A stretch of DNA of 64,000 bases. Source: UBA660 sp046704245. GTDB lineage: Bacteria; Bacillota_I; Bacilli_A; RF39; UBA660. Below, piece after piece: positions 43,392 to 52,152 of this stretch. Position 1 is the first letter of the stretch. Each line of letters begins with the position of its first letter. Made by a program: the position numbers and the translations under genes. Below the pieces are notes generated by a model. That model did not search any database. It was not told where the DNA came from and saw nothing but the letters and a program-made list of their open reading frames with translations. Location: contig JBJKSD010000001.1 in assembly GCA_046704245.1 (NCBI GenBank), positions 1 through 64,000 of the forward strand, read 5' to 3'.

Positions 43392-44945
43392 ATGACTAAT
43401 TATTGGTTCTCCATCTTTCTTGTTATGATTGGTATAATTGTTGGGATAGCAGCAATTTTAATTATTAATTACATCAAAGGTAAAACAGCAGCAAATAGAG
43501 CTGATAATATAATTGACAAAGCAAGAAAAGAAGCGGAGCGAATAAAAAGAGATTCTCTTTTAGAAGCTAAAGAAGAAACCTATAAATTAAAATTAGAGGT
43601 TGACAAAGAAATAAAAGAGAAGAAAAATGAAGCTAAAGAAATTGAAGAACGTTTATTACAAAGAGAAAGTAATATTGATCGAAGAGATCAAACACTTCAA
43701 AATCGTGAAAATTTAATAGCGGAAAAAGAAAATACTATAATTGAAAAACAAAGAACCCTACAAGAAGATTATGATGTTTTAGAAGAAAAGAAGAAAGAAC
43801 AGATTGTATTACTAGAAAAGATATCTAAACTATCTAAAGATGATGCTCGTAAGATGATTATGAAGCGCGTAGAAGAAGATATTGCTAAGGATATAGCTGA
43901 ATATATCAAAGAAAGAGAAGTTGAAGCTGAATTAGAAGTTGATAAGAAAGCTAAAGATCTATTAGTCAACAGTATGCAAAAATATGCAGCTGATGTAGCT
44001 AGTGAACAGACAGTTACAGTTGTCAATTTACCTAATGACGATATGAAAGGCCGTATTATTGGCCGTGAAGGTCGTAATATTAGAACTATTGAAGCTATTA
44101 CTGGGGTCGATTTAATTATCGATGATACTCCAGAAGCGGTCGTCTTATCTAGTTTTGATCCTCTACGTAGAGAAATTGCTAGATTAACTCTTGAAGGATT
44201 AATTAAAGATGGACGTATTCATCCAGCTCGTATTGAAGAATTATATGATAAAACATGTAAAGAAATAAAGACTAAGATTAGAGAACATGGTGAAGAAGCA
44301 TTATTTGAATTAGGTATAACTAAGATGGAACCTGAACTAGTTGATATTTTAGGAAGACTATATTATCGTACTAGTTATGGCCAAAATGCTTTACAACACT
44401 CTAAAGAAGTAGCTCATCTAGCGGGTGTTATTGCTAGCGAGATAGGTGAAAACGTTACTTTAGCTAAAAGAGCTGGTTTATTACATGATATAGGTAAAGC
44501 TATCGACCATGAATTAGAAGGTAGCCATGTTGAAATAGGTGTCAATCTAGCTAAGAAATATAAAGAAGATAATACCGTTATTAATGCAATAGCATCTCAT
44601 CATGGTGACGAACAACCTAATAGTGTTATTTCCGTATTAATAGCTATCGGTGATGCTCTATCAGCATCAAGACCTGGAGCTAGAAACGATTCATTAGAAA
44701 ACTATATTAAACGATTAGAACAACTAGAAAGTATTGCTAACGATATTGAAGGTGTCGATAAGACCTTTGCAATGCAAGCTGGTAGAGAATTAAGAGTTAT
44801 TGTTAAACCAGAAAAAATCGACGACGTAACCAGTTATAAGATAGCTAGAGATATTAAAGAAAAGATTGAACATGAAATGCAATATCCTGGTACTATTAAA
44901 ATAACTGTTATAAGAGAAACAAGAGTTCAAGAAGAAGCCAAATAA
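43392..44945 (+). CDS. rny: Ribonuclease Y
   Basis: Membrane-anchored endoribonuclease that starts mRNA decay. One N-terminal helix (residues ~6-28), a long charged coiled coil to ~200, then a KH domain (GRIIGREGRNIRTIEAITGVD), an HD domain with HDIGKAIDHE, and a C-terminal block (VNLAKKYKEDNTVINAIASHHGD...). 517 residues is standard. rnj lies convergently just downstream, so both major mRNA-decay enzymes are adjacent. Confidence 0.98.
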   Translation: MTNYWFSIFLVMIGIIVGIAAILIINYIKGKTAANRADNIIDKARKEAERIKRDSLLEAKEETYKLKLEVDKEIKEKKNEAKEIEERLLQRESNIDRRDQTLQNRENLIAEKENTIIEKQRTLQEDYDVLEEKKKEQIVLLEKISKLSKDDARKMIMKRVEEDIAKDIAEYIKEREVEAELEVDKKAKDLLVNSMQKYAADVASEQTVTVVNLPNDDMKGRIIGREGRNIRTIEAITGVDLIIDDTPEAVVLSSFDPLRREIARLTLEGLIKDGRIHPARIEELYDKTCKEIKTKIREHGEEALFELGITKMEPELVDILGRLYYRTSYGQNALQHSKEVAHLAGVIASEIGENVTLAKRAGLLHDIGKAIDHELEGSHVEIGVNLAKKYKEDNTVINAIASHHGDEQPNSVISVLIAIGDALSASRPGARNDSLENYIKRLEQLESIANDIEGVDKTFAMQAGRELRVIVKPEKIDDVTSYKIARDIKEKIEHEMQYPGTIKITVIRETRVQEEAK

Positions 44946-44975
44946 AAAAGAGCTAATTATTTAGCTCTTTTATTT
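44944..44975. terminator. Bidirectional terminator between rny and rnj
   Basis: AAAAGAGCTAA (44946-44956) pairs with TTAGCTCTTTT (44961-44971). Confidence 0.8.
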
Positions 44976-46639
44976 TTCACATCCATTATGACAGGTAAGA
45001 TAATTGGTTTTCTACCTGTTTTTTCATATATAAATGGTGCTATTTCTTGAATAAGGTTATTCTTTAATTCTTGATAATTTAATCTAGATGTCTTTAAACT
45101 TTTTATAATAATAGTATTAGCCATATTACTAATCTCTTTAATTAATTCTTCATTCTCGTTTATTTGAATAAACCCTCTAGTAGTAACTGTCGGTTTTATC
45201 AATAACTCATTTCTTTTAACATTAATATTAGCAATAATAACTAATATACCATCACTAGACATAATCTTACGGTCTTTAATAACAATACTACCAATTATCC
45301 CAATACGATTACCATCGATATAAACATTAGTAGCTGGTACAGTACCATTCTTTTTAATATCATTTCTATTCATTAATAGTACATCCCCATTATCTAACAC
45401 AAAGGTATTCTTTTTAGGTATATCACATTCAATAGCAATATCAGCGTGCTTTTTTAACATGCGATAATCACCATGATAAGGCATAAAATATTGAGGATTA
45501 ATAAGTCTAATCATCAATTTTAATTCTTCCACTGGCGCATGCCCCGATGTATGTACTTCACTTAAAGTAGTATTAGTATATACTTCAACACCTTTTAAAT
45601 ATAATTTATTAATAGTACGAGATATACTAGCAGCATTACCAGGAATAGGTGAAGATGAAAATATTACTATATCTCCAGGAATAACCTGTATTTGTTTATG
45701 TGATCCATCAGCTATTCTAGATAGAGCAGCTAGTGGTTCACCTTGTGATCCAGTACATAAAATAGCTATCTGATTATGAGGTAAACTATTAGCTGTTTCA
45801 GCATCAACTATAATATCATCTTTAATATATCCGCAACTAACACCAATCTCTAATTGGGTTTCCATACTTCTACCAAAGACCGCAATTTTACGATTATTAG
45901 CACGACAAGTTTCAACAATATGTTTTAAACGATAGACATTAGAAGCAAAAGTAGCAATAATTACGCGACCATTATGTCTTTTAATAATTTCACTTAAAGC
46001 CTCATCAACTTTTGATTCACTCATCGATACCCCTTCAACTAAGGCATTAGTACTATCACTTAATAATAACTTAACCCCTTTACTACCAATTCTAGCCATC
46101 TTATGGATATCAGCCATCGGTCCAATAGGAGTCCAATCAAACTTAAAATCACCAGTAAGAACAATAGTTCCATTAGGTGTTTGAATAGATAATCCATGTG
46201 AATCAGGAATAGAGTGAGTTGTTCTAAAGAATTCTATTTCCAAATGTCTAAATTTTATTTTAGTATTCTCATCATAATAATTAATATTTTTATAGTTAAT
46301 ATTTCTTTCTTCTAATTTCTTTTTAATTAATCCTGCTGCTTGTTTAGTAGCATAGATAATAGGAATATTAATAGTCTGTAATAAAAAAGGAATACCCCCA
46401 ATATGATCTTCATGTCCATGGGTAATAATAAGAGCTTTTATCTTATTTTGATTTTCCTTTAAAAAACTATAATCAGGTATAACATAATCAATACCTAATA
46501 ATTCTTCTTCAGGAAAAGCTACTCCCGCATCAATAATAATTAATTCATTATCATGCATTATACAATACATATTTTTTCCTACTTCACCCAGGCCGCCCAG
46601 GGCAAATATTTTAGTGTCATTACTTTCAAAAAACTTCAT
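44957..46639 (-). CDS. rnj: Ribonuclease J
   Basis: Metallo-beta-lactamase/beta-CASP RNase with 5'-3' exo- and endonuclease activity. Zn motif HGHEDHIGG at residues 74-82, LTGDFKFD, the beta-CASP region (ATFASNVYRLKHIVE), SGHAPVEELKLMIRLI and PYHGDYRML. 560 residues. AGGAG precedes the ATG. Only one J paralogue is in the window. Confidence 0.97.
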   Translation of the reverse strand: MKFFESNDTKIFALGGLGEVGKNMYCIMHDNELIIIDAGVAFPEEELLGIDYVIPDYSFLKENQNKIKALIITHGHEDHIGGIPFLLQTINIPIIYATKQAAGLIKKKLEERNINYKNINYYDENTKIKFRHLEIEFFRTTHSIPDSHGLSIQTPNGTIVLTGDFKFDWTPIGPMADIHKMARIGSKGVKLLLSDSTNALVEGVSMSESKVDEALSEIIKRHNGRVIIATFASNVYRLKHIVETCRANNRKIAVFGRSMETQLEIGVSCGYIKDDIIVDAETANSLPHNQIAILCTGSQGEPLAALSRIADGSHKQIQVIPGDIVIFSSSPIPGNAASISRTINKLYLKGVEVYTNTTLSEVHTSGHAPVEELKLMIRLINPQYFMPYHGDYRMLKKHADIAIECDIPKKNTFVLDNGDVLLMNRNDIKKNGTVPATNVYIDGNRIGIIGSIVIKDRKIMSSDGILVIIANINVKRNELLIKPTVTTRGFIQINENEELIKEISNMANTIIIKSLKTSRLNYQELKNNLIQEIAPFIYEKTGRKPIILPVIMDVKNKRAK

Positions 46640-46756
46640 ATAAATCTCCTTTCTTTTTTGTTTATAAAGTATTAACTTATAACATTATAATATTATTTTA
46701 GGGAAAAGTCTAATATTAAAACAAAAAAACTAAAGAATATTCTTTAGTTTTAATCT

Positions 46757-47170
46757 TTACTGCTCTATTTTAGTAAGAATTAAATCATAAATAATTAATC
46801 CCGCTATTAACATTATAAAATATATCATATTATTACTTATAAAAAAGGTATTAATTGGAATGATGGGCTTAGTACTAACTAAAATAATATCATGTGCAAT
46901 CATAAATGTATCAAAAAGAGCCCTTAGAATTACAATCAGCATAAAAATAAATGAATATATACAAGTAAGATTATATGAGTTATTATATTTAATTTTTTTA
47001 TTATTTTTTATATGTTGCTTAATAAATAATACTATTAATATTAAAATTAAAGGATAAAAAATAAAGGTAATAAAAACATTAGTAGTTAGATAATACTCTG
47101 GAAAAATCATGAAGGGTAGTAATATCAGTAAGAATAATATATTGCGTATCCAATATAACAATTTATTCAT
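46757..47170 (-). CDS. Four-helix membrane protein, duplicated module copy A
   Basis: 137 residues of unknown function with four hydrophobic segments. It is a paralogue of the protein at 47841-48302. Shared blocks include LTCIYSFIFMLIVILRALFD versus FTCIVSFIFILIVILRSQWD, and NTFFISNNMIYFIM versus HTFFISSNMKYFLP. Its ATG overlaps the last codons of its partner gene (8 bases), so the two are translated together. GGAGG precedes the ATG. Confidence 0.7.
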   Translation of the reverse strand: MNKLLYWIRNILFLLILLPFMIFPEYYLTTNVFITFIFYPLILILIVLFIKQHIKNNKKIKYNNSYNLTCIYSFIFMLIVILRALFDTFMIAHDIILVSTKPIIPINTFFISNNMIYFIMLIAGLIIYDLILTKIEQ

Positions 47171-47822
47171 TTAAATTTCCTCCTAACTGGCTTAAAAACC
47201 AATTTGTTTCAAATTGTAGTTGTCTACTATATAAATTATAATAATTAGCAAGCAAATTAATTTCTAAGATTCGGCTTAATAAAGGATATCCAGTTAAATA
47301 TTCACCTACATGATATTCATAATTTAATCTAAATTGTTCCTGTATAATATCTATATTTATCATTCCTGTATATAATTGAGTATCCAACAGTTCTTTAAAA
47401 CCTTTTATATTTGTATCATATTTATCCATTATAATACTATTTTCCCTTAGTGGGGTGATACATTTATTAGCAACATCTGAAAAAAGTTTATTTTTATCTT
47501 TAATATTTATTTTCATTTTTCCTTTATAATCTAAAATAGTGGCTGTTTCAAGTTTAGATAAACAGTTTTTTAAGTTATTATTAAAAGCTGTTAAATCCTT
47601 TTTACTAATTTGACCAGTATAACTATTAATATTGATTGAATCAAGACTAGTTTTAATAGCTTTTAGATTTTGCTTAAAGGTATTTAAATGGCTGACCTTA
47701 TTGAAGTCAATTATTTCTGTCTTCCTAATATCTAAAAAATGAAATATATTGATAATAATGCCAAACGATGTAATTGCTACAATTAAAAAAACTAATATTT
47801 TTATAAATAAATTCTTTTTCAT
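47163..47822 (-). CDS. Anchored extracytoplasmic protein, duplicated module copy A
   Basis: 219 residues: one N-terminal membrane helix (6-26), then a helical domain predicted outside the cell with two cysteines (NCLSKLE and NKCITPL). It is a clear paralogue of the protein at 48295-48948: the FGIIINIFHFLDIRKTE and YTGQISKKDL blocks and both cysteines are conserved. I recognise no family. It precedes and overlaps its four-helix partner. Confidence 0.7.
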   Translation of the reverse strand: MKKNLFIKILVFLIVAITSFGIIINIFHFLDIRKTEIIDFNKVSHLNTFKQNLKAIKTSLDSININSYTGQISKKDLTAFNNNLKNCLSKLETATILDYKGKMKINIKDKNKLFSDVANKCITPLRENSIIMDKYDTNIKGFKELLDTQLYTGMINIDIIQEQFRLNYEYHVGEYLTGYPLLSRILEINLLANYYNLYSRQLQFETNWFLSQLGGNLNE

Positions 47823-47823
47823 T

Positions 47824-47853
47824 ATATCCTCCTATAATAATTATAAAATATTT
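47824..47853. repeat. 30-bp direct repeat at tandem-duplication boundary, copy 1
   Basis: A 30-base segment starting ATATCCTCCTATAATAATTA is identical at 47824-47853 and 48949-48978, 1125 bases apart. It carries the ribosome site of each module's first gene and the last codons of the preceding four-helix gene. Confidence 0.85.
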
Positions 47854-48302
47854 CCATTTGGAGTCTTTTCTTTGTTTGTTTTTCTAGGAATATTAAGCAA
47901 AATATTATAAATATCTAAACCTATTATCATAGGTAAAAAATATTTCATATTACTACTAATAAAGAAAGTATGAAATTTAGAAATATGAAGTTCTCCAGAT
48001 GTTGTTAAAAAAGCATTACTATCTTTAATAATTATATATGAATCCCATTGACTTCTAAGTATTACTATTAATATAAAGATAAATGATACTATACAAGTAA
48101 AATTAAAGAGTCTATTTAAATTTATATCATTCTTTTTATAAATATATTGAATTAAGAAAAGTATTCCCAATATTATTATAAATATATAAAATATATATGG
48201 TAGTTTTTCTCCCCATTTTACTATTTCGCTATAACCAAATAATAATGGGATGATTATTATTACATATAAAATATTACGAATAATAAATAAATATTTACTC
48301 AT
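47841..48302 (-). CDS. Four-helix membrane protein, duplicated module copy B
   Basis: About 153 residues from the ATG at 48302. I prefer this start over 48311 because MSKYLFIIRNIL then aligns with copy A's MNKLLYWIRNIL, and GGAG lies at the right distance. Four hydrophobic segments, with a polar C-terminal tail (KTNKEKTPNGNIL) that copy A lacks. It overlaps its partner gene. Function unknown. Confidence 0.68.
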   Translation of the reverse strand: MSKYLFIIRNILYVIIIIPLLFGYSEIVKWGEKLPYIFYIFIIILGILFLIQYIYKKNDINLNRLFNFTCIVSFIFILIVILRSQWDSYIIIKDSNAFLTTSGELHISKFHTFFISSNMKYFLPMIIGLDIYNILLNIPRKTNKEKTPNGNIL

Positions 48303-48948
48303 TATTATCATCTCCTATCTGATCATATAACCAATTAGTAATAAACTCTAATTGAGCTATCAGTGCATAATGGTAACTTGCTATATTGTATAAATCTTGT
48401 TTATATTCCATTAAATAGTTCTGTGAATCAATAGCATAGTAATTATAATTACTATATACTTTTTGCATAATTGGTTCGCGACTTACCATTCCTAATAACA
48501 ATTGGGGAGTTAATAATTTATCTATTTGTTTTAAATGGGTATCATTTTCGGCAATCATTTTAATAGATTGATTTATAGGTAGAGTACATCCATTATCATC
48601 TTTAGTAATTAAATAATAGATATCTTTTACTGAAATATTTTCTTTATCTTTTAAGGATAAAATAGGGCTTTTCTCTAAACTATCTAGACAACTATTAATA
48701 TTAGTATTAACTTTAGTTAAAATGGTTTTATCCAACTGACCAGTATAATTATCAATATTAATCTTTTCAATGGCTCCTTTAGTACTTTTTAAAGTATCCT
48801 TAAACTCTTTATAAGGGCTTATCTCCTTAAAATTGATTGTTTCAGTTCTTCTAATTTCCATAAAATGAATAATATTACTGATAATACCAAACGATGCAAT
48901 TGATAGTACAATAAAAGCTAATAATTTAATAAATAAATTCTTGTTCAT
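48295..48948 (-). CDS. Anchored extracytoplasmic protein, duplicated module copy B
   Basis: 217 residues, the paralogue of the protein at 47163-47822. N-terminal helix (6-26), HFMEIRRTETINF, YTGQLDKTIL, and two conserved cysteines (SCLDSLE, NGCTLPI) at matching positions, which suggests a disulphide outside the membrane. AGGAGG precedes the ATG. It is the first gene of the four-gene run, which reads away from ftsY. Confidence 0.7.
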   Translation of the reverse strand: MNKNLFIKLLAFIVLSIASFGIISNIIHFMEIRRTETINFKEISPYKEFKDTLKSTKGAIEKINIDNYTGQLDKTILTKVNTNINSCLDSLEKSPILSLKDKENISVKDIYYLITKDDNGCTLPINQSIKMIAENDTHLKQIDKLLTPQLLLGMVSREPIMQKVYSNYNYYAIDSQNYLMEYKQDLYNIASYHYALIAQLEFITNWLYDQIGDDNNE

Positions 48949-48978
48949 ATATCCTCCTATAATAATTATAAAATATTT
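48949..48978. repeat. 30-bp direct repeat at tandem-duplication boundary, copy 2
   Basis: Identical to 47824-47853. Upstream of copy B it still encodes ATT-TTA-TAA, the end of the four-helix gene, which fits a duplication unit that began inside such a gene. Confidence 0.85.
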
Positions 48979-49095
48979 TTATTATGATGGATAATAATTA
49001 AATAACACAGATGTAAACAAGAAGTAAACAACTATTAGTACTAAAATATAGGAAAATAACAATATTTTTGTTATAATACTGAGTAGGTGATTAAC

Positions 49096-50061
49096 GTGGG
49101 TTTATTTAACAGAATTAAAACCTTATTTAAAAAAGATACTGAAGTGAAGGTATATAGTGAAGCTTTATCTAAAACAAGAAAAGATTTTGTATCAAAATTA
49201 ATTAATCTTACTAATAGACATCAAAAAATTACGGATGAATTTTTTGAAGAATTAGAAGAAATATTAATTATGGCTGATATTGGGGTTGATACAGTATTAA
49301 ATTTTATTGAACGTTTAAAAAAGAGAGTTAATAGTGAAAAAATAATTAATCCCCATGATTTAAAAGAAGTTATTGTTGATGAATTATTTGTTATTTATGT
49401 AGGTAATGAAATAATAGTTAATAAGATTAATTATAGTGCTACTAAACCAACAGTTATCTTATTTGTTGGCGTTAATGGTACAGGTAAAACAACTACGATT
49501 GGTAAATTAGCGTATCAATTAAAAAACGAAGGTAGAAAAGTAATGTTAGTTGCAGGAGACACTTTTCGTGCTGGAGCGACAGAACAAATAGAAGAGTGGG
49601 GTAAAAGAGTAGGAGTTAAAGTAATAGGTAAGGTAGGTAATGATCCTGCTAGTGTTATTTATACTGCCTTAGAAGAAGCTAAGCAAGATAACTATGATGT
49701 TGTTTTAATAGATACAGCTGGTCGTTTACAAAATAAAGTTAATTTAATGCAAGAGTTAGGTAAAATAAATAAAGTTATTAATAATTTAGTACCTAATGCT
49801 CCTCATGAAACCTTATTAGTAATTGATGCTACTACTGGGCAAAATGGTATTAGTCAAGCTAAAGCCTTTAAAGAGATTACTAATGTTACTGGTATAGTAT
49901 TAACTAAACTAGATGGTACAGCTAAAGGTGGTATAGTATTAGCTATTAAAGAAGAAATAAATATACCTGTTAAATTTATAGGGCTTGGTGAAAAACTAGA
50001 TGATTTAAAGGTATTTGATATTGAAAAATATATTTATGGTCTATTTGAAGAGATGATGTAG
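49096..50061 (+). CDS. ftsY: Signal recognition particle receptor FtsY
   Basis: Membrane receptor for SRP. NG domain: four-helix N region, G1 GVNGTGKTTT, AGDTFRAGATEQ, DTAGRLQNK, TKLDGTAKGG and GLGEKLDDL. 321 residues from the GTG at 49096, giving M-GLFNRI and a TAGGTG ribosome site 6 bases upstream. The in-frame GTG at 49087 lies inside that site. No long acidic A domain, as in many Firmicutes. First of ftsY-ylxM-ffh. Confidence 0.96.
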   Translation: MGLFNRIKTLFKKDTEVKVYSEALSKTRKDFVSKLINLTNRHQKITDEFFEELEEILIMADIGVDTVLNFIERLKKRVNSEKIINPHDLKEVIVDELFVIYVGNEIIVNKINYSATKPTVILFVGVNGTGKTTTIGKLAYQLKNEGRKVMLVAGDTFRAGATEQIEEWGKRVGVKVIGKVGNDPASVIYTALEEAKQDNYDVVLIDTAGRLQNKVNLMQELGKINKVINNLVPNAPHETLLVIDATTGQNGISQAKAFKEITNVTGIVLTKLDGTAKGGIVLAIKEEINIPVKFIGLGEKLDDLKVFDIEKYIYGLFEEMM

Positions 50062-50069
50062 GTGAGATA

Positions 50070-50363
50070 ATGGATAATGTTACTTATTTAACTATTCTAT
50101 ATGATTTTTATGGTGAATTACTTAATAATAAACAACAGTTATACTTTACTGATTATTACTTTAATAATCTATCTTTAAGTGAAATGAGTGAAAACTTTAA
50201 AGTAAGTAGAAACGCTATTCATAAACAATTAAAAAGTATTGAACATAAATTATATGAATATGAACAAAAATTAAAATTATATAAAAAAAGTCAAAAACTA
50301 CAATCTATTATTGATAAGATAGAAGATAAGCAAATAAAAGATAAATTAAAAGACTTATTATAA
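50070..50363 (+). CDS. ylxM: YlxM-family HTH protein
   Basis: 97 residues of the YlxM/p13-like family, a sigma-like HTH (LSLSEMSENFKVSRNAIHKQLKSIEHKL) always near ffh. Proposed to modulate the SRP pathway. It sits between ftsY and ffh with gaps of 8 and 12 bases. Confidence 0.9.
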   Translation: MDNVTYLTILYDFYGELLNNKQQLYFTDYYFNNLSLSEMSENFKVSRNAIHKQLKSIEHKLYEYEQKLKLYKKSQKLQSIIDKIEDKQIKDKLKDLL

Positions 50364-50375
50364 AGGTGTGATAAT

Positions 50376-51683
50376 ATGTTCGAATCGTTAGGTGAAAGAT
50401 TAGATAAAGTTATTAAGAAAATTAAAGGTTATGGTAAGATAACTGAAGATAATATTAGTGATATGATAAGAGATATTAGAATATCTCTTTTAGAAGCTGA
50501 TGTTAATTATCAAGTAGTTAAAGAATTTACTAATAAAGTAAAAGAAAAAGCTTTAGGTGAAGAAGTAAAGAAAAGTTTAAAACCAGGTGAAATGTTCGTT
50601 AAGATTTTAAAAGATGAATTAACTGAATTATTAGGTGGTAATAAAGAAGATTTAAAGCTAAATAATAAATTAACAATTAATATGTTAGTGGGTCTTCAAG
50701 GTAGTGGTAAGACAACTACAGTGGGTAAACTAGGTAATTATATTCGCAAACAATATCATAAAAAACCTTTATTTATAGCATGTGATATCTATCGCCCAGC
50801 AGCTATTGATCAATTAGTACAAATAGGTAAACAATTAGATATTGAAGTCTATACCGAAAATAGTAAAGATCCTATTAATATTGCAAATAATGGAGTTGAA
50901 TATGCTATAAATAATGGTTATGAATATGTTTTAATTGATACGGCAGGACGCCTACATATTAATGATGAATTAATGACAGAATTAATAAATATTAATAATG
51001 CTATTAATTGTGATGAAATATTATTAGTTATTGATAGTATGATGGGTCAAGATGCTATTAATGTTATTCAAGGATTTACTGAAAAGCTACCTATTACTGG
51101 TGTTATCTTAACTAAATTAGATGGCGATACTAGAGGTGGAGTAGCATTATCAGTTAGACATCTAACCAATATTCCCATTAAATTTATCGGTACTGGTGAA
51201 AAATTAGATGGTTTAGCAGAATTTCATCCCGAACGTATGGCTAGTCGTATTTTAGGTATGGGTGATATATTATCACTAGTAGAACAAGCAGAAGCTACCA
51301 TTGATAAAGAAGAAGCTACTAAAACAGTTAAAAAGTTACAACAAGGTAAGTTTGATCTAGAAGATTTTTTAAATCAATTTAAACAGATAAAAAAACTAGG
51401 ACCCCTTGAAAACATCATTAAGATGCTACCAGGAGCCCGTAAACTAGGTTTAAACAACATTAATATCGATCCTAAACAAATAGCTCGTATTGAAGCTATT
51501 ATTCTATCTATGACTAAAAAAGAACGTAAGAATCCCGATATTATTAAAGCTAGTCGTAAAATACGTATAGCTAAAGGTAGTGGCACTACCGTTGAAGAAG
51601 TAAATAAACTATTAAACCAATTTGAACAAATGAAAAAGATGCTAAAAATGATGAAAAATGGTAATTTTAAACTCCCTCTATAA
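50376..51683 (+). CDS. ffh: Signal recognition particle protein Ffh
   Basis: SRP54 homologue that binds signal peptides and SRP RNA. NG domain: G1 GLQGSGKTTT, DTAGRLHIN, TKLDGDTRGG and GTGEKLDGL. A Met-rich M domain ends in QFEQMKKMLKMMKNG. 435 residues. No SRP RNA gene was seen in this window. Confidence 0.98.
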   Translation: MFESLGERLDKVIKKIKGYGKITEDNISDMIRDIRISLLEADVNYQVVKEFTNKVKEKALGEEVKKSLKPGEMFVKILKDELTELLGGNKEDLKLNNKLTINMLVGLQGSGKTTTVGKLGNYIRKQYHKKPLFIACDIYRPAAIDQLVQIGKQLDIEVYTENSKDPINIANNGVEYAINNGYEYVLIDTAGRLHINDELMTELININNAINCDEILLVIDSMMGQDAINVIQGFTEKLPITGVILTKLDGDTRGGVALSVRHLTNIPIKFIGTGEKLDGLAEFHPERMASRILGMGDILSLVEQAEATIDKEEATKTVKKLQQGKFDLEDFLNQFKQIKKLGPLENIIKMLPGARKLGLNNINIDPKQIARIEAIILSMTKKERKNPDIIKASRKIRIAKGSGTTVEEVNKLLNQFEQMKKMLKMMKNGNFKLPL

Positions 51684-51763
51684 TTTATGTTTAAGAATTA
51701 GTCAATAATATATACCTTAAAGTAATTGCTGAATACACTAATTATAGATAAGGGGGTTTAAAA

Positions 51764-52096
51764 ATGGCATATATGAATAATTATGGATATGAATATGAAC
51801 CAATGGTAGATATGTCAGATAATAATATTTATGATGATCGTCAAGTTTCTATGGGTCCAACACCCGGAGTAGGATATCCACAAATGGGTCCAGTAACAAC
51901 TCCACCAATAATTGAACCAGGAAGAGAAAGAGTAATCAATAGATGCATGGTTCATGAAGTTCCACATGTCTGCCCAATTAATACAAGAATAATTAATAAT
52001 CATATTTATAGACATACATATTGTCCAGCATATACATGCTGCGAACAAAACGTAGTTTCTCAAGTTTATGAGGGATGCTGCGGTCAGTTTAGATAA
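51764..52096 (+). CDS. CotD-like spore coat protein
   Basis: 110 residues. The second half (CMVHEVPHVCPINTRIINNHIYRHTYCPAYTCCEQN) follows the CotD pattern of repeated His/Pro/Tyr-Cys ahead of a closing Cys-rich segment. The first half is Tyr-, Met- and Pro-rich. In Bacillus CotD is an inner-coat protein made late in the mother cell. A strong AAGGGGG lies 10-15 bases before the ATG. Confidence 0.75.
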   Translation: MAYMNNYGYEYEPMVDMSDNNIYDDRQVSMGPTPGVGYPQMGPVTTPPIIEPGRERVINRCMVHEVPHVCPINTRIINNHIYRHTYCPAYTCCEQNVVSQVYEGCCGQFR

Positions 52097-52127
52097 AAAA
52101 GTTCCTATTATATAGGAACTTTTTTTG
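52095..52127 (+). terminator. Terminator of the CotD-like gene
   Basis: AAAAGTTCCTAT-TAT-ATAGGAACTTTT (52097-52123) with a T-run. Confidence 0.8.
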
Positions 52128-52152
52128 TTATAATTAATATGAGGTGTAGTAT

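Noticed and set aside
46860..47057. 65-codon plus-strand ORF in the duplicated module
   Set aside because: It is antisense to the four-helix gene and has no ribosome site or homology.
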